NCBI GenBank assembly: GCA_013153795.1
Contig: JAADDV010000136.1
Span: 1 to 23,307 of the forward strand
Source: Aquificota bacterium
Lineage (GTDB): Bacteria > Aquificota > Aquificia > Aquificales > Hydrogenothermaceae
Direction: 5' to 3'
Length of the DNA: 23,307 nucleotides
A program made the position numbers and the translations under genes. The notes below the pieces were generated by a model that made no database searches, had not been told where the DNA came from, and saw only the letters and a list, made by a program, of their open reading frames with translations. Below, piece by piece: positions 13,784-22,453 of the stretch; position 1 is the stretch's first letter; each line of letters opens with the position of its first letter.

Positions 13784-14311
13784 ATGGAAATAAAAGGAAG
13801 AAAGGCTGAAATTCTTATAAGAGAAGAAGAAATAAAAGAAAAAGTCAAAGAGCTTGGTAAAAAAATCTCTGAAGATTTTCAAGGAAAAGAGCTTTTAGTA
13901 GTAGGAATATTGAAAGGAGCTTTTATTTTTATGGCTGACCTTGTTAGGGAGATAGAAGGAGATGTAAAAATAGATTTTATGCAAGTTTCTTCTTATCGCA
14001 CTCAGATGGAGAGTTTAGGAGAGGTTATTTTTGTAAAAGATTTAGGAGCAGATATAAGAGGAAAAAATGTTCTTATTGTTGATGATATTATTGATACAGG
14101 AAGAACTCTTGAAGCTCTTGTAGAAGCATTAAAACAAAGACAGCCAGCAGAAATAAAAACCTGTGTTCTGCTGGACAAAAAAGAAAGAAGAGAAGTAAAT
14201 TTTGATGCAGATTATGTAGGCTTTGTAATCCCTGATAAATTTGTTATAGGCTACGGTCTTGACTGGGGAGAAGACGGCAGAACATACAAAGATATATACG
14301 CTATTGTTTAG
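13784..14311 (+). CDS. hpt: Hypoxanthine phosphoribosyltransferase
   Basis: Purine salvage: converts hypoxanthine or guanine and PRPP to IMP or GMP. The 175-residue protein has the PRPP-binding loop VLIVDDIIDTGRTL (96-109) with both acidic residues, the flexible-loop segment FMQVSSYRTQMESLG, LLDKKERR, and the base-binding VDYV-like tract FDADYVGFVIPDKFVIGYGLDWGE. The ATG is preceded by AAGGAG. It lies 10 bp after mlaF and ends in an 11-bp overlap with the 3' end of the convergent ribD gene, so there is no room for a conventional terminator between them. Confidence 0.95.
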   Translation: MEIKGRKAEILIREEEIKEKVKELGKKISEDFQGKELLVVGILKGAFIFMADLVREIEGDVKIDFMQVSSYRTQMESLGEVIFVKDLGADIRGKNVLIVDDIIDTGRTLEALVEALKQRQPAEIKTCVLLDKKERREVNFDADYVGFVIPDKFVIGYGLDWGEDGRTYKDIYAIV

Positions 14312-15395
14312 AAAACTGCATTAACACATCTTCCCCTAAGGTTTTTATCTTTTTTCTTTTTAGTTTTATCGCCTGATTTATATCTTCTATACCAAGCTTT
14401 CCTATAGAGGATATTCCCTCTTCCCCTATTATTTTAGGAGCAATAAAAAGGGAAATTCTATCAAACATATTTTTGTGTATAAACTGAGTTATCAGATTCT
14501 TTCCCCCTTCCACTAGAAGATGAACAATTTCTTCTTTATACAGAGCATCAAGTATATCCTCTATTCTAAATCTATTTTCTACAAGAGGAAGAAAAATCAG
14601 TCTTATACCTTTTTTTTCAAGGAGTTTTATTTTTCCCTTATCAGCATTTTTTGATGTTATTACAATAGTTTCTGCATCACCACTGAAGATATTAAAATCT
14701 GCAGGAGTTTTTAGGTCTTTGTCTATAAGAATTCGTTTTGGCTGTTTTTCTGTTTTTATATGTCTGACTGTTAAGGAAGGATTATCGGCAATAGCTGTCC
14801 CAACCCCAACCATAACAGCTGTTGCTTCTTTTCTAAGTTTGTGGGCATATTTTCTGGCTTTTTCTCCAGTTATCCATTTAGAAGAACCTGTATATGTTGC
14901 AATCTTTCCATCTAAAGACTGGGCTATTTTTAAATGAACAAAAGGTCTTTTTTCTGTTATATAAACAAAAAAGTCCTCATTTAGCTCTTTAGCCTCATTT
15001 TCTAAAACACCTGTTTTTACCTCTATTCCCTGTTTTCTTAAAATCTCTACCCCTTTACTAGCAACCTGGGGATTTGGATCTAGTGTTGCAATAACAACTC
15101 TTTTTATTCTACTGTCTATAATAGCCTCAGTACATGGAGGAGTCCTTCCATAATGACAGCAAGGCTCAAGTGTCACATACATAGTAGAGCCTGATATGTC
15201 ATACCCTTTTTCTAAAGCGTCTTTTATAGCTTCCCTTTCTGCATGGGGCTTTCCAGCCTTTTCATGGTACCCTTTTCCTATAATCTTTCCATCTTTTACA
15301 ATAACAGCCCCTACTGTAGGATTTGGATGAGTAAGACCTTTTCTTTTTTTTGCCAGTTTTAAAGCTTCTCTCATAAAAAAAGTGTCTTTATCCAT
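14301..15395 (-). CDS. ribD: Bifunctional riboflavin biosynthesis deaminase/reductase RibD
   Basis: Catalyses two consecutive riboflavin steps: deamination of 2,5-diamino-6-ribosylamino-4(3H)-pyrimidinone 5'-phosphate, then NADPH reduction of the ribosyl side chain. The N-terminal zinc deaminase domain (about 1-145) has HAERE (His51, Glu53) and EPCCHYGRTPPC, where Cys79 and Cys88 complete the zinc site. The C-terminal DHFR-like reductase domain (about 147-364) begins at FVHLKIAQSLDGKIAT and includes SKWITGEKARKYAHKLR, VGVGTAIADNPSLTVR and LVEGGKNL. The length of 364 residues is normal. It lies 3 bp downstream of nnr on the same strand, so the two are probably co-transcribed. Its 3' end overlaps hpt on the other strand by 11 bp. 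No other rib gene and no FMN riboswitch are seen nearby. Confidence 0.96.
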   Translation of the reverse strand: MDKDTFFMREALKLAKKRKGLTHPNPTVGAVIVKDGKIIGKGYHEKAGKPHAEREAIKDALEKGYDISGSTMYVTLEPCCHYGRTPPCTEAIIDSRIKRVVIATLDPNPQVASKGVEILRKQGIEVKTGVLENEAKELNEDFFVYITEKRPFVHLKIAQSLDGKIATYTGSSKWITGEKARKYAHKLRKEATAVMVGVGTAIADNPSLTVRHIKTEKQPKRILIDKDLKTPADFNIFSGDAETIVITSKNADKGKIKLLEKKGIRLIFLPLVENRFRIEDILDALYKEEIVHLLVEGGKNLITQFIHKNMFDRISLFIAPKIIGEEGISSIGKLGIEDINQAIKLKRKKIKTLGEDVLMQFSKQ

Positions 15396-15398
15396 TTC

Positions 15399-16979
15399 CT
15401 ACCCTAGTTTTATATAAAATCCTGTGTGCTTTTTATTTTTTTCTTCAGATATACGTTTGTAAGCCTCAGGGATATATCTTATAAGGTCTGTAGCTTTCAT
15501 ACTTTCAACCCCTGTTTCTAAAACAGCTAAATCTCCAGAAAGTCCATGGATATAAACCCCTGTTTTCACACCTTCTTCGACTCCTAGTCTGTATACAAGA
15601 GTTCCCAATATTCCAGCTAAAACATCTCCTGTTCCAGCTGTTGCCATACCTTCATTACCGCGGATTGAGTAGTAAACTTTTCCTTCTGGAGTAGCGATAA
15701 CTGTTCTTGAGCTTTTTAAAACTACATATGTCTGGGTCTCTTTTGCAAACTCTTTTGCTATCTCTTCCATATTTTCACTGATTTCCTTTGTTGAAAGACC
15801 TGTAAGTCTAGCCATTTCTCCTACATGGGGAGTTAAAACAGTATCAGGTTTCCTTCTTTTGAGCTTTTCTTTAAAACCCTCTATTAAAACAAGGTTGTTA
15901 ATACCATCAGCATCTAAGACAAGGGGAAGCTTTGTTCTCAAAAGCCCTTCTACAACATCTATTGTATACTCAGAAACAGACATACCCATACCAGCAACAA
16001 TAGAGGTAAACTTTCCCTTTTTTACAATATCTAAAATCTGTTTTTTAGCCTTTTTTCCAAAAAATCCATCTTTATCATCTACAGGTATACTCATCTCTTC
16101 AATAAGAGAAGTTTCAAATATGTAGTCTAAAGATGAAGGAACAACAGCTGTTGTAAGACCTGAGCCTGCTGCTGTTGCAGATTTAGAAGCCATAATAACA
16201 GCACCTGTTTTTCCTTTAGAGCCACCAACAACAAGGACATGACCATATGTATATTTATGGCTGTTTTTCTTCCTTTCAGGAAGGATTATATTCTCAGGAG
16301 TAAGGATATACCTGTGAATCTCTTTCAGATAGCTTTCATCTATAGAAATATCAATAACATAAACATCACCACAGTATTCACAGGCAGGAAACAGGATATG
16401 GGCAAGTTTTGGAAAAGCAAAAGTTACTGTAACCTCAGCTTTTGTATGACTTCCTTCTATCTTTCCAGTATCTGTTGAAAGACCAGAAGGAATATCAACA
16501 GCAACAACATATTTTGCATATCTGTTTATAATCTCAATAGCCTTTTCCCTGTATCCCTTTACAGGAGGCTTAAACCCTGTTCCAAAAATAGCATCTACAA
16601 CCACATCTACCTCTTTAACAGCATTTCTAAGTTTGGCAAGCTTATCTTTTCCTATAAGAAAAACACTACCACCAAATGTTTCAAAAACTTCAAGATTTTT
16701 TAGGTTGTCTGCCGAAAGTTTGCTTCTTGAATCAGCAAGAATAAAAACCTTTACATCTTTTCCTTTCCTAAGAAGATACCTTGCTATAACAAGACCATCA
16801 CCACCATTATTTCCACTTCCAGCCACAACAACAAAGCTTTTTTTATCTTTATATCTATTAAGAATTATTTCTGCTGAAGTTCTTCCTGCATTTTCCATTA
16901 AAACAAGTGAAGGAATACCAGTAAGATTTATTGTATTTTCATCAGCAAAAGCCATTTCCTTAGCTTTTAAAACTTTCAT
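15399..16979 (-). CDS. nnr: Bifunctional NAD(P)H-hydrate epimerase/ADP- or ATP-dependent dehydratase
   Basis: Repairs NAD(P)H hydrates formed by heat or side reactions. The N-terminal YjeF_N epimerase domain (about 1-215) has SLVLMENAGR, VAGSGNNGGDGLVIARYL and the IFGTGFKPPVKG and DIPSGLSTDTG segments. The C-terminal ribokinase-like dehydratase domain (about 235-510) has GHVLVVGGSKGKTGAVIMASKSA, LDADGINNL, VLTPHVGEMARLTG and the catalytic NEGMATAGTGDVLAGILG. At 526 residues it is the usual fused bacterial form. The ATG has a G-rich stretch (GGGGG) upstream. Such repair is especially useful in thermophiles, where hydration is faster. It is transcribed divergently from mnmG and runs into ribD. 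Confidence 0.96.
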   Translation of the reverse strand: MKVLKAKEMAFADENTINLTGIPSLVLMENAGRTSAEIILNRYKDKKSFVVVAGSGNNGGDGLVIARYLLRKGKDVKVFILADSRSKLSADNLKNLEVFETFGGSVFLIGKDKLAKLRNAVKEVDVVVDAIFGTGFKPPVKGYREKAIEIINRYAKYVVAVDIPSGLSTDTGKIEGSHTKAEVTVTFAFPKLAHILFPACEYCGDVYVIDISIDESYLKEIHRYILTPENIILPERKKNSHKYTYGHVLVVGGSKGKTGAVIMASKSATAAGSGLTTAVVPSSLDYIFETSLIEEMSIPVDDKDGFFGKKAKKQILDIVKKGKFTSIVAGMGMSVSEYTIDVVEGLLRTKLPLVLDADGINNLVLIEGFKEKLKRRKPDTVLTPHVGEMARLTGLSTKEISENMEEIAKEFAKETQTYVVLKSSRTVIATPEGKVYYSIRGNEGMATAGTGDVLAGILGTLVYRLGVEEGVKTGVYIHGLSGDLAVLETGVESMKATDLIRYIPEAYKRISEEKNKKHTGFYIKLG

Positions 16980-17067
16980 CTAAAACCCCCTGAGGAAAAT
17001 CCTAATTGAAGTATAGAAAAATTGTAATATTATTTTCTCTGAAAATTCTTATAAAAGAGGGAGTTTT
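16980..17067. promoter_or_regulatory. Divergent intergenic region between nnr and mnmG
   Basis: These 88 bp must carry the promoters of both the minus-strand nnr-ribD unit and plus-strand mnmG. On the minus strand TATACT (17015-17010) is a plausible -10 for nnr, but no good -35 is found. On the plus strand the AT-rich stretch before the GAGGGAG ribosome-binding site of mnmG has no clear pair. No dyad or riboswitch is visible. Confidence 0.3.
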
Positions 17068-18927
17068 ATGGTTTATGACACAGAATTTGATGTAGTTGTT
17101 ATAGGAGGAGGACACGCTGGAATAGAAGCTGCCTTAGCAGCTGCAAAACTTGGAGTAAAAACTGCCCTTATAACACTGGACAAAGAAAAAATAGGGCTTA
17201 TGCCATGTAATCCAGCTATTGGGGGAATTGCAAAAGGTATCGTTGTTCGTGAGATAGACGCCTTTGGCGGAGAAATGGGAAAAGCTATAGATGCGACAGG
17301 TCTTCAGTATAAAACCCTAAACACAAGAAAAGGTCCAGCAGTCCGCTCTCCAAGGGCACAGGCTGATAAAGAAAAATACAGAAAATATATGGTTCAAAAA
17401 ACCCAGAATACAGAAAATCTCACAGTTATAGAAGGAGAAGCAACAGATATTTTCTTAAAACCTTACACAAATGAGGTTGAAGGAGTAGAAGTAAATGGAA
17501 CATTTAAAATAAAAACAACTTCTGTTGTTGTGACAACAGGAACATTTTTAGATGGAGTTATCCATATAGGAGATAAGCAGATACCTGCTGGAAGGATGGG
17601 AGAAAAACCAGCAACAAAACTACCCCTGTTTTACAAAAGGGCAGGATTTCCTTTACAGAGATTCAAAACAGGAACTCCAGCGAGACTTGATAAAAGAACT
17701 ATAGATTTTTCAGGTCTTGAGGAAGCTCCTGGAGATGAACCACCACCAAAATTTTCCTTCTGGAGTGAACCTTACGGCTCATACTGGTTTAAGGAAGGAC
17801 AGAAAGACCAGATTTCTTGTTATATAACATATACAACCCCAGAAACCCATAGAATAATAAGGGAAAATCTTCACAGGACAGCTCTTTATGGGGGAGCAAT
17901 TACAGGAGTTGGACCAAGATACTGCCCTTCTATAGAGGACAAAATTGTAAAGTTTGCAAATAAAGAAAGACATACAGTATGGCTTGAGCCTGAAACAAGG
18001 GACGGCATAAGCATATATCCAAATGGATTATCAACATCACTACCAGAAGAAGTTCAGTGGGAAATGTATCGCTCAATTCCAGGACTTGAAAACGTAGTTC
18101 TTCTAAAGCCAGCATATGCAATAGAGTATGACATTGTCCCACCTACAGAGCTTTATCCAACATTGGAGACAAAAAGAATAAAAGGCTTATACCATGCAGG
18201 AAACTTTAACGGAACAACAGGATATGAAGAAGCAGCAGGACAGGGAATTGTAGCAGGGATTAATGCAGCCCTTAGAGCTTTAGGAAAAGAGCCATTTTAC
18301 CTAAGAAGAGATGAGGCATACATAGGAGTTATGATTGACGACCTTACAACAAAAGGAGTTATAGAACCTTATAGACTTTTTACTTCCCGCTCTGAATATA
18401 GACTACACCTTAGACAGGACAACCCAATCCTTAGACTTTATGAAAAAGCCTACAGCCTTGGAATGCTTACAGAGGAGCAATATAGATATATAAAAGAAAC
18501 AGAAGAAGAGATAAACCAGTGGATCGAAAGATACAAAGAAGAAAAAACAAAAATAGATGGAAAAACAGTAACAGCCTTTGAGCTTTTAAAAAGACCACAG
18601 ATAAATGTAGATAATCTAAAAGATTACGGATTTCCTATTCCAGAAAGAGATTATGTAAAAGAAGAGATAGACATAAACGTAAAATATTCTGGATATTTTG
18701 ACAGAGAGAAGAAAATAAATGAAAAAATGAGACATCTTGAAAATATAAAGATACCCCAGGACATAAACTATGAAGAAATACCAGGACTTAGAAAAGAGAT
18801 TGTCCAGAAACTTTCAAAGGCAAAACCTTTAACCCTTGGACATGCTGCAAGACTTGAAGGAATAACTCCAGCAGCAATAACAGCAATACTTGTCTATCTT
18901 GAAAAATTAAGAAAAGTAAAACAATAA
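17068..18927 (+). CDS. mnmG: tRNA uridine-5-carboxymethylaminomethyl modification enzyme MnmG
   Basis: With MnmE, installs the carboxymethylaminomethyl group on wobble U34 of tRNAs reading two-fold split codon boxes, using FAD, NADH and methylene-THF. The 619-residue protein has the FAD motif VIGGGHAGIEAA (11-22), LMPCNPAIGGIAKG with the conserved Cys47, NTRKGPAVRSPRAQADK, ITYTTPETH and GPRYCPSIEDKIVKF with the second conserved Cys. The C-terminal helical MnmE/tRNA-binding region carries SRSEYRLHLRQDN and the late EGITPAAITAIL. The length is normal. The ATG is preceded by GAGGGAG. It stands as a single transcription unit followed by a strong terminator; rsmG, a frequent neighbour elsewhere, is not adjacent. 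Confidence 0.98.
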   Translation: MVYDTEFDVVVIGGGHAGIEAALAAAKLGVKTALITLDKEKIGLMPCNPAIGGIAKGIVVREIDAFGGEMGKAIDATGLQYKTLNTRKGPAVRSPRAQADKEKYRKYMVQKTQNTENLTVIEGEATDIFLKPYTNEVEGVEVNGTFKIKTTSVVVTTGTFLDGVIHIGDKQIPAGRMGEKPATKLPLFYKRAGFPLQRFKTGTPARLDKRTIDFSGLEEAPGDEPPPKFSFWSEPYGSYWFKEGQKDQISCYITYTTPETHRIIRENLHRTALYGGAITGVGPRYCPSIEDKIVKFANKERHTVWLEPETRDGISIYPNGLSTSLPEEVQWEMYRSIPGLENVVLLKPAYAIEYDIVPPTELYPTLETKRIKGLYHAGNFNGTTGYEEAAGQGIVAGINAALRALGKEPFYLRRDEAYIGVMIDDLTTKGVIEPYRLFTSRSEYRLHLRQDNPILRLYEKAYSLGMLTEEQYRYIKETEEEINQWIERYKEEKTKIDGKTVTAFELLKRPQINVDNLKDYGFPIPERDYVKEEIDINVKYSGYFDREKKINEKMRHLENIKIPQDINYEEIPGLRKEIVQKLSKAKPLTLGHAARLEGITPAAITAILVYLEKLRKVKQ

Positions 18928-18933
18928 ACATTT

Positions 18934-18962
18934 CCCCTGCATCTAAAGATGCAGGGGTTTTT
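18934..18962 (+). terminator. Rho-independent terminator after mnmG
   Basis: A perfect 10-bp stem, CCCCTGCATC (18934-18943) with GATGCAGGGG (18948-18957), and a TAAA loop are followed by five T. It begins 6 bp after the mnmG stop and is one of the strongest structures in the window. Confidence 0.93.
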
Positions 18963-19309
18963 ATACATACAAAAACTTAACTCAAAGTTAGTTATCTTGC
19001 TTTAAACTTTAGCGGTTGTAGTTATACTCTTTAAAAGATTTCTAGTCTTTTTACTGAGAGAATTTAAAAACAATAAGATTTTTGTAAGCAGTGCAACTTT
19101 AAAATCATCATTGAAGATTTATTATTTAATCTATAAAATCGTGAAAAAGCGCTACCAAAGTTTTATACCCTAAGCAAAATAAAAAATTTGTAGACCACTA
19201 TTTAAGAATTTCTTTATATTCTTTATAAATCTTCATAGTTATATATATAAAATTTTATTTTTGTTTACCGATTATATTTTCCAAAATTTTCCCTTTTAAG
19301 GATGAAAAA
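18963..19309. other. AT-rich intergenic stretch without genes, short inverted repeats only
   Basis: About 350 bp between the mnmG terminator and comM. I find no coding frame, tRNA or recognisable riboswitch. It holds an 11-bp inverted repeat, TGAAGATTTAT (19112-19122) with ATAAATCTTCA (19225-19235), a small hairpin around AAAAGA/TCTTTT (19033-19050), and several AAAGTT/AACTTT words. A TATATT at 19273-19278 may be part of the comM promoter, and AAGGA just before the comM ATG is its ribosome-binding site. It could hold a small RNA, a long leader or a decayed insertion; the sequence alone does not decide. Confidence 0.4.
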
Positions 19310-20824
19310 ATGCTCTCTATTATAAAAAGTGGTGGTTTTATTGGAATAGATGGTTATATAGTTGATGTAGAAGTTAGTATTTCTCAAGGACTTCCTCAGT
19401 TTATAACTGTTGGTCTTCCAGATACAGCTGTTAAAGAAAGTAGAGAAAGAGTTAAATCTGCAATTTCAAATACAGGTTTGAATTTTCCTTTAAAAAAAAT
19501 AGTTGTTAATCTTGCTCCTGCAGATACTCCAAAACAAGGGACTATTTATGATTTGCCTGTTGCTATTGGTATCCTAGAAGGAATAGGTTTAATAAAAAAT
19601 AATGAAATAAGCAATATAGCTTTTTTAGGAGAGCTAGCTTTAGATGGACATTTAAGAAAAATAAAAGGAGTCCTTCCTATTGTTTTAGCTTTAAAAGAAA
19701 AAGGCATTAAAAAAGTAATCCTTCCAGAAGAAAACAGTAAAGAAGCTTCTCTTGTAAAGGATATTGAAGTTTATGGATTTAAACACTTAAAAGAAGTTAT
19801 TGAATTTTTAAATGGAGCTTTAAAAAAAGAACCAGAAAAAATCGACATTAACCAGATTTTTATAGAAGACAATGGGTATCCTGATTTTTCTGAGATAAAG
19901 GGACAATTTTCTGTAAAAAGAGCTTTAGAAATAGCTGCAGCTGGATTTCATAATCTTTTAATGGTAGGCTCTCCAGGCTCAGGAAAATCTATGATGGCAA
20001 AGGCTTTTCCTTCTATTTTACCTCCTTTATCCTTTGAAGAAGCTTTAGAAACAACAAAAATTCACAGTGTTGCAGGAGTTTTGGAAGATTTTCTTGTAAA
20101 AAAAAGACCTTTTATTGCTCCTCATCATACAACATCAGATGTAGCTATTATTGGTGGAGGTAGTATTCCAAAACCTGGAGCTGTTAGTCTTGCTCATAAT
20201 GGAGTTTTATTTTTAGATGAGCTTCCAGAGTTCAAAAGGTCTGTACTAGAAGTTTTAAGACAACCTTTAGAAGATAGAATTGTAGTAATATCTAGAGCAA
20301 CAGGAAGTTTTAAATTTCCTGCTAAATTTCAACTTATAGCTGCAGCAAATCCATGTCCTTGTGGATATAAAAATGACCCAAATAAAGAGTGTGTTTGTTC
20401 TCCTAGAGAGATAAAACGTTATAATCAAAAATTTTCAGGGCCTTTATTAGATAGAATAGATATTAATGTTTATGTAAATCCTGTTTCTCCTGAGGATTTA
20501 TCATCTTTAGAAAAAGGAGAAAGTTCAAAAGAAATTAAAGAAAGAGTTTTAGATGCTGTTGAAATTCAGAAAAAAAGATTTAAAAATTTTCCTATTAATT
20601 TTAATAGTGAAATGACTCCTTCTATTTTAGAAAAAGTTATTAAACTTACCCCAGATGCAGAAAATATACTACTTAATGCAGCTAGAAAATATAATTTAAC
20701 AGCAAGGAGCTACCACAGAATTTTAAAAGTAGCTAGAACAATAGCAGATTTAAACAAAAAAGAAGAAGTGGAAAGTCCTCACATTATAGAAGCTTTAAGA
20801 TTTAAAATGCCAGAAAATTTTTAA
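19310..20824 (+). CDS. comM: ComM/YifB family Mg-chelatase-like AAA+ ATPase
   Basis: A hexameric AAA+ helicase that in naturally transformable bacteria promotes branch migration during integration of donor DNA; it is also widespread in non-competent species. The 504-residue protein starts with a Lon-like N-terminal domain (about 1-170: MLSIIKSGGFIGIDGYIV, ITVGLPDTAVKESRERV, PADTPKQG). The ATPase core has Walker A GSPGSGKS (220-227) and Walker B VLFLDELPE, and a cysteine cluster NPCPCGY...CVCSP typical of the family. The C-terminal Mg-chelatase lid includes LTARSYHRILKVARTIADL. The length is normal. It has its own transcription unit. Its TAA stop lies in TTAA, whose complement is the stop of the convergent GTPase gene. 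No other competence gene is in the window. Confidence 0.96.
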   Translation: MLSIIKSGGFIGIDGYIVDVEVSISQGLPQFITVGLPDTAVKESRERVKSAISNTGLNFPLKKIVVNLAPADTPKQGTIYDLPVAIGILEGIGLIKNNEISNIAFLGELALDGHLRKIKGVLPIVLALKEKGIKKVILPEENSKEASLVKDIEVYGFKHLKEVIEFLNGALKKEPEKIDINQIFIEDNGYPDFSEIKGQFSVKRALEIAAAGFHNLLMVGSPGSGKSMMAKAFPSILPPLSFEEALETTKIHSVAGVLEDFLVKKRPFIAPHHTTSDVAIIGGGSIPKPGAVSLAHNGVLFLDELPEFKRSVLEVLRQPLEDRIVVISRATGSFKFPAKFQLIAAANPCPCGYKNDPNKECVCSPREIKRYNQKFSGPLLDRIDINVYVNPVSPEDLSSLEKGESSKEIKERVLDAVEIQKKRFKNFPINFNSEMTPSILEKVIKLTPDAENILLNAARKYNLTARSYHRILKVARTIADLNKKEEVESPHIIEALRFKMPENF

Positions 20825-21363
20825 ATATATTTAGCAATTTCTTCTAAAAGAGCTAAAAGAACATTTTTTACACTATCTTTATCTAAAGCAACTAAAGGTA
20901 GCACTTTAACATCTTCATCTAAATCTAATGCTGTTCTGATATCTTCTGGGTCCCAAGCACTTTCTAAATCCTGCTTATTACATCCAACAACAAAAGGTGC
21001 TGGATACCTTGATTCAAAGAAATTTATTATTTTTCTTGCTTCATGAAACGTTGATGGGTCAGTGCTATCTACTAGCACTACAAGTCCAAGCATACCCTTT
21101 CCTAAAATATCCCACATAAAATCAAATCTTGACTGACCAGGTGTTCCAAATAAATAAAGGACATGTTCATCATCAATAGTAATCTTCCCAAAGTCCATTG
21201 CAACAGTAGTGTGAGATTTAACTTCTTTTTCACCAGATTTTGTAGTTTTTGCCTCGGTTTTTACAGTTTCAATTTCAGACACAGTGTTTATAAACTGTGT
21301 CTTTCCAGCAGCATAAGGTCCTGCAACAACTATTTTTATCTGTTTCTGAACTTTGTCTCCCAT
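20821..21363 (-). CDS. Small Ras-like GTPase, conservon CvnD-like / MglA-related
   Basis: A 180-residue single-domain GTPase. G1 is GPYAAGKT (15-22), the switch I threonines are T52/T53 (SHTTVAMDFG), G3 is FGTPGQ (72-77), and G4 is the canonical NKQD (129-132). The G3 aspartate of Ras (DTAGQ) is glycine here, while Gln77 is kept. The segments TTVAMDFGKI, VLYLFGTPGQSRFDFMWD and GLVVLVDSTDP resemble the Streptomyces conservon GTPases (CvnD) more than Myxococcus MglA. No lipidation motif or membrane segment is seen. It is last in a minus-strand cluster; its ATG overlaps the stop of the DUF4388 gene (TAATG). Roadblock proteins are the usual regulators of such GTPases, and one is encoded two genes upstream. 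The signal transmitted is unknown. Confidence 0.9.
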   Translation of the reverse strand: MGDKVQKQIKIVVAGPYAAGKTQFINTVSEIETVKTEAKTTKSGEKEVKSHTTVAMDFGKITIDDEHVLYLFGTPGQSRFDFMWDILGKGMLGLVVLVDSTDPSTFHEARKIINFFESRYPAPFVVGCNKQDLESAWDPEDIRTALDLDEDVKVLPLVALDKDSVKNVLLALLEEIAKYI

Positions 21364-22058
21364 TATAGCCCTTTTATCCTCTCTACAATCTTTCTTAATA
21401 GATTTTTAGTAAGATTAAAGCCTATTTTTCTCTTTACTTTTTTCTTTCTAGTTATAAGCCCAGTAGCTAAAAATCCATATAAAGCTCTTTGGAGAGTCAA
21501 TTGCTTAACTTTTGCCTCTTCCATTATTTGTTTAACAGTTCTTTCTCCATCTATATAATCTAATATTTTTCTCTCTACATCAGTTAAGTGAGCTTTTTCT
21601 GCAATTAATCTCCAATTTTCACTTTTTTCAAAAATTAGATTTAAGTCTGATATTTTACGTTCCACTTCTTCAGGAGTTAATTGTCGACTTAAATACATAA
21701 TTATTTTTTCTATTGGAATAATAGGTTCAATATAAGGGGGATATCGGATAAATCCAGGGGTAAAGGAAAATTTCCCTTTTTTTACAGCAAGTAATAGAGG
21801 TAATTTAGCAACTAAAACTCTATATAAATCTTCCTTAGATACTCCATCTTTTTCTAAAACCTGTTCAAATTCCACATCTAAATATATGTGGAAAACTTTT
21901 ACCACTTCCCTTATGTAGAGAATATTTCCTTCTTTGAAATAAACTGCAAATTTTTTATCTTCATTCTCTACAACAAGAATTCCATCTTTTTTATCTTTTT
22001 TAAGTATCTGAAAGATATCTATAAAATTAAATACTTCTAAATTACCTGCTATAGCCAT
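21363..22058 (-). CDS. DUF4388 protein with predicted C-terminal winged-helix region
   Basis: A 231-residue soluble protein. Residues about 1-120 are a DUF4388 (PATAN-like) domain, recognised from GNLEVFNFIDIFQILKKDKKDGIL, the acceptor-like segment YFKEGNILYI, and the later GKFSFTPGF. Residues about 155-215 (LTDVERKILDYIDGERTVKQIM, LTLQRALYGFLATGLITRKK) look like a small winged helix. DUF4388 proteins are common in bacterial signalling, often beside roadblock proteins and response regulators. The gene follows the roadblock gene by 4 bp and overlaps the GTPase start. It occupies the position of the DUF742 gene (cvnC) in actinobacterial conservons, whose product is also winged-helix-like. No catalytic motif is seen; a scaffold or effector role is inference. 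Confidence 0.8.
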   Translation of the reverse strand: MAIAGNLEVFNFIDIFQILKKDKKDGILVVENEDKKFAVYFKEGNILYIREVVKVFHIYLDVEFEQVLEKDGVSKEDLYRVLVAKLPLLLAVKKGKFSFTPGFIRYPPYIEPIIPIEKIIMYLSRQLTPEEVERKISDLNLIFEKSENWRLIAEKAHLTDVERKILDYIDGERTVKQIMEEAKVKQLTLQRALYGFLATGLITRKKKVKRKIGFNLTKNLLRKIVERIKGL

Positions 22059-22062
22059 TTTT

Positions 22063-22422
22063 TTATCCTAAAAGTTCTTCAATTTGTTTTGCAGCTCTTT
22101 TTATTTCCATTAAAAGTAAACCTAATTTTGCATCAGCTGGAGCTAAAACTCCAAGGACAGCTAAATCCTTTATTCCTGTAAATATCATATAACCTTTTGT
22201 GCCTTTTACATAAAGCTGTTCTAATTCACCTTTATCTAGCTCTGAAGCAACCCTCTCCCCAAGGGATAAAATAGCAGCTCCCATTGCTGCAACTCTATCC
22301 TCATCAACATTTGGAGGTAATACAGACGCTATTGCAAGACCATCAGGACTTACTAACACAGCACCTTCAGCTCCAGAATCCCTAATTACCGTATTGAGAA
22401 CATCTGTAAAGTTTCTTGCCAT
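22063..22422 (-). CDS. Roadblock/LC7 domain protein (MglB/CvnB-like)
   Basis: A 119-residue protein that is essentially one roadblock/LC7 domain: an N-terminal helix (FTDVLNTVIRDSG), AEGAVLVSPDGLAIASVLPP, DRVAAMGAAILSLGERVASEL, the central strand GYMIFTGIKDLAVLGVLAP and a C-terminal helix (LLLMEIKRAAKQIEELL). Such proteins dimerise and act as GTPase-activating or nucleotide-exchange partners of MglA-like GTPases, or as conservon CvnB. The start has a strong GGGAGGAAACT site, stronger than those of its neighbours. It is followed by the DUF4388 and GTPase genes, which makes the GTPase its probable partner. It could also pair with the roadblock-like protein encoded just upstream. Confidence 0.92.
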   Translation of the reverse strand: MARNFTDVLNTVIRDSGAEGAVLVSPDGLAIASVLPPNVDEDRVAAMGAAILSLGERVASELDKGELEQLYVKGTKGYMIFTGIKDLAVLGVLAPADAKLGLLLMEIKRAAKQIEELLG

Positions 22423-22453
22423 AGTTTCCTCCCTTTGTAAATATATTCAACAA

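Noticed and set aside
16633..16983. Open frame of 116 codons on the plus strand opposite nnr
   Set aside because: It is antisense to a well-conserved enzyme, has no recognisable domain and arises from the codon bias of nnr.
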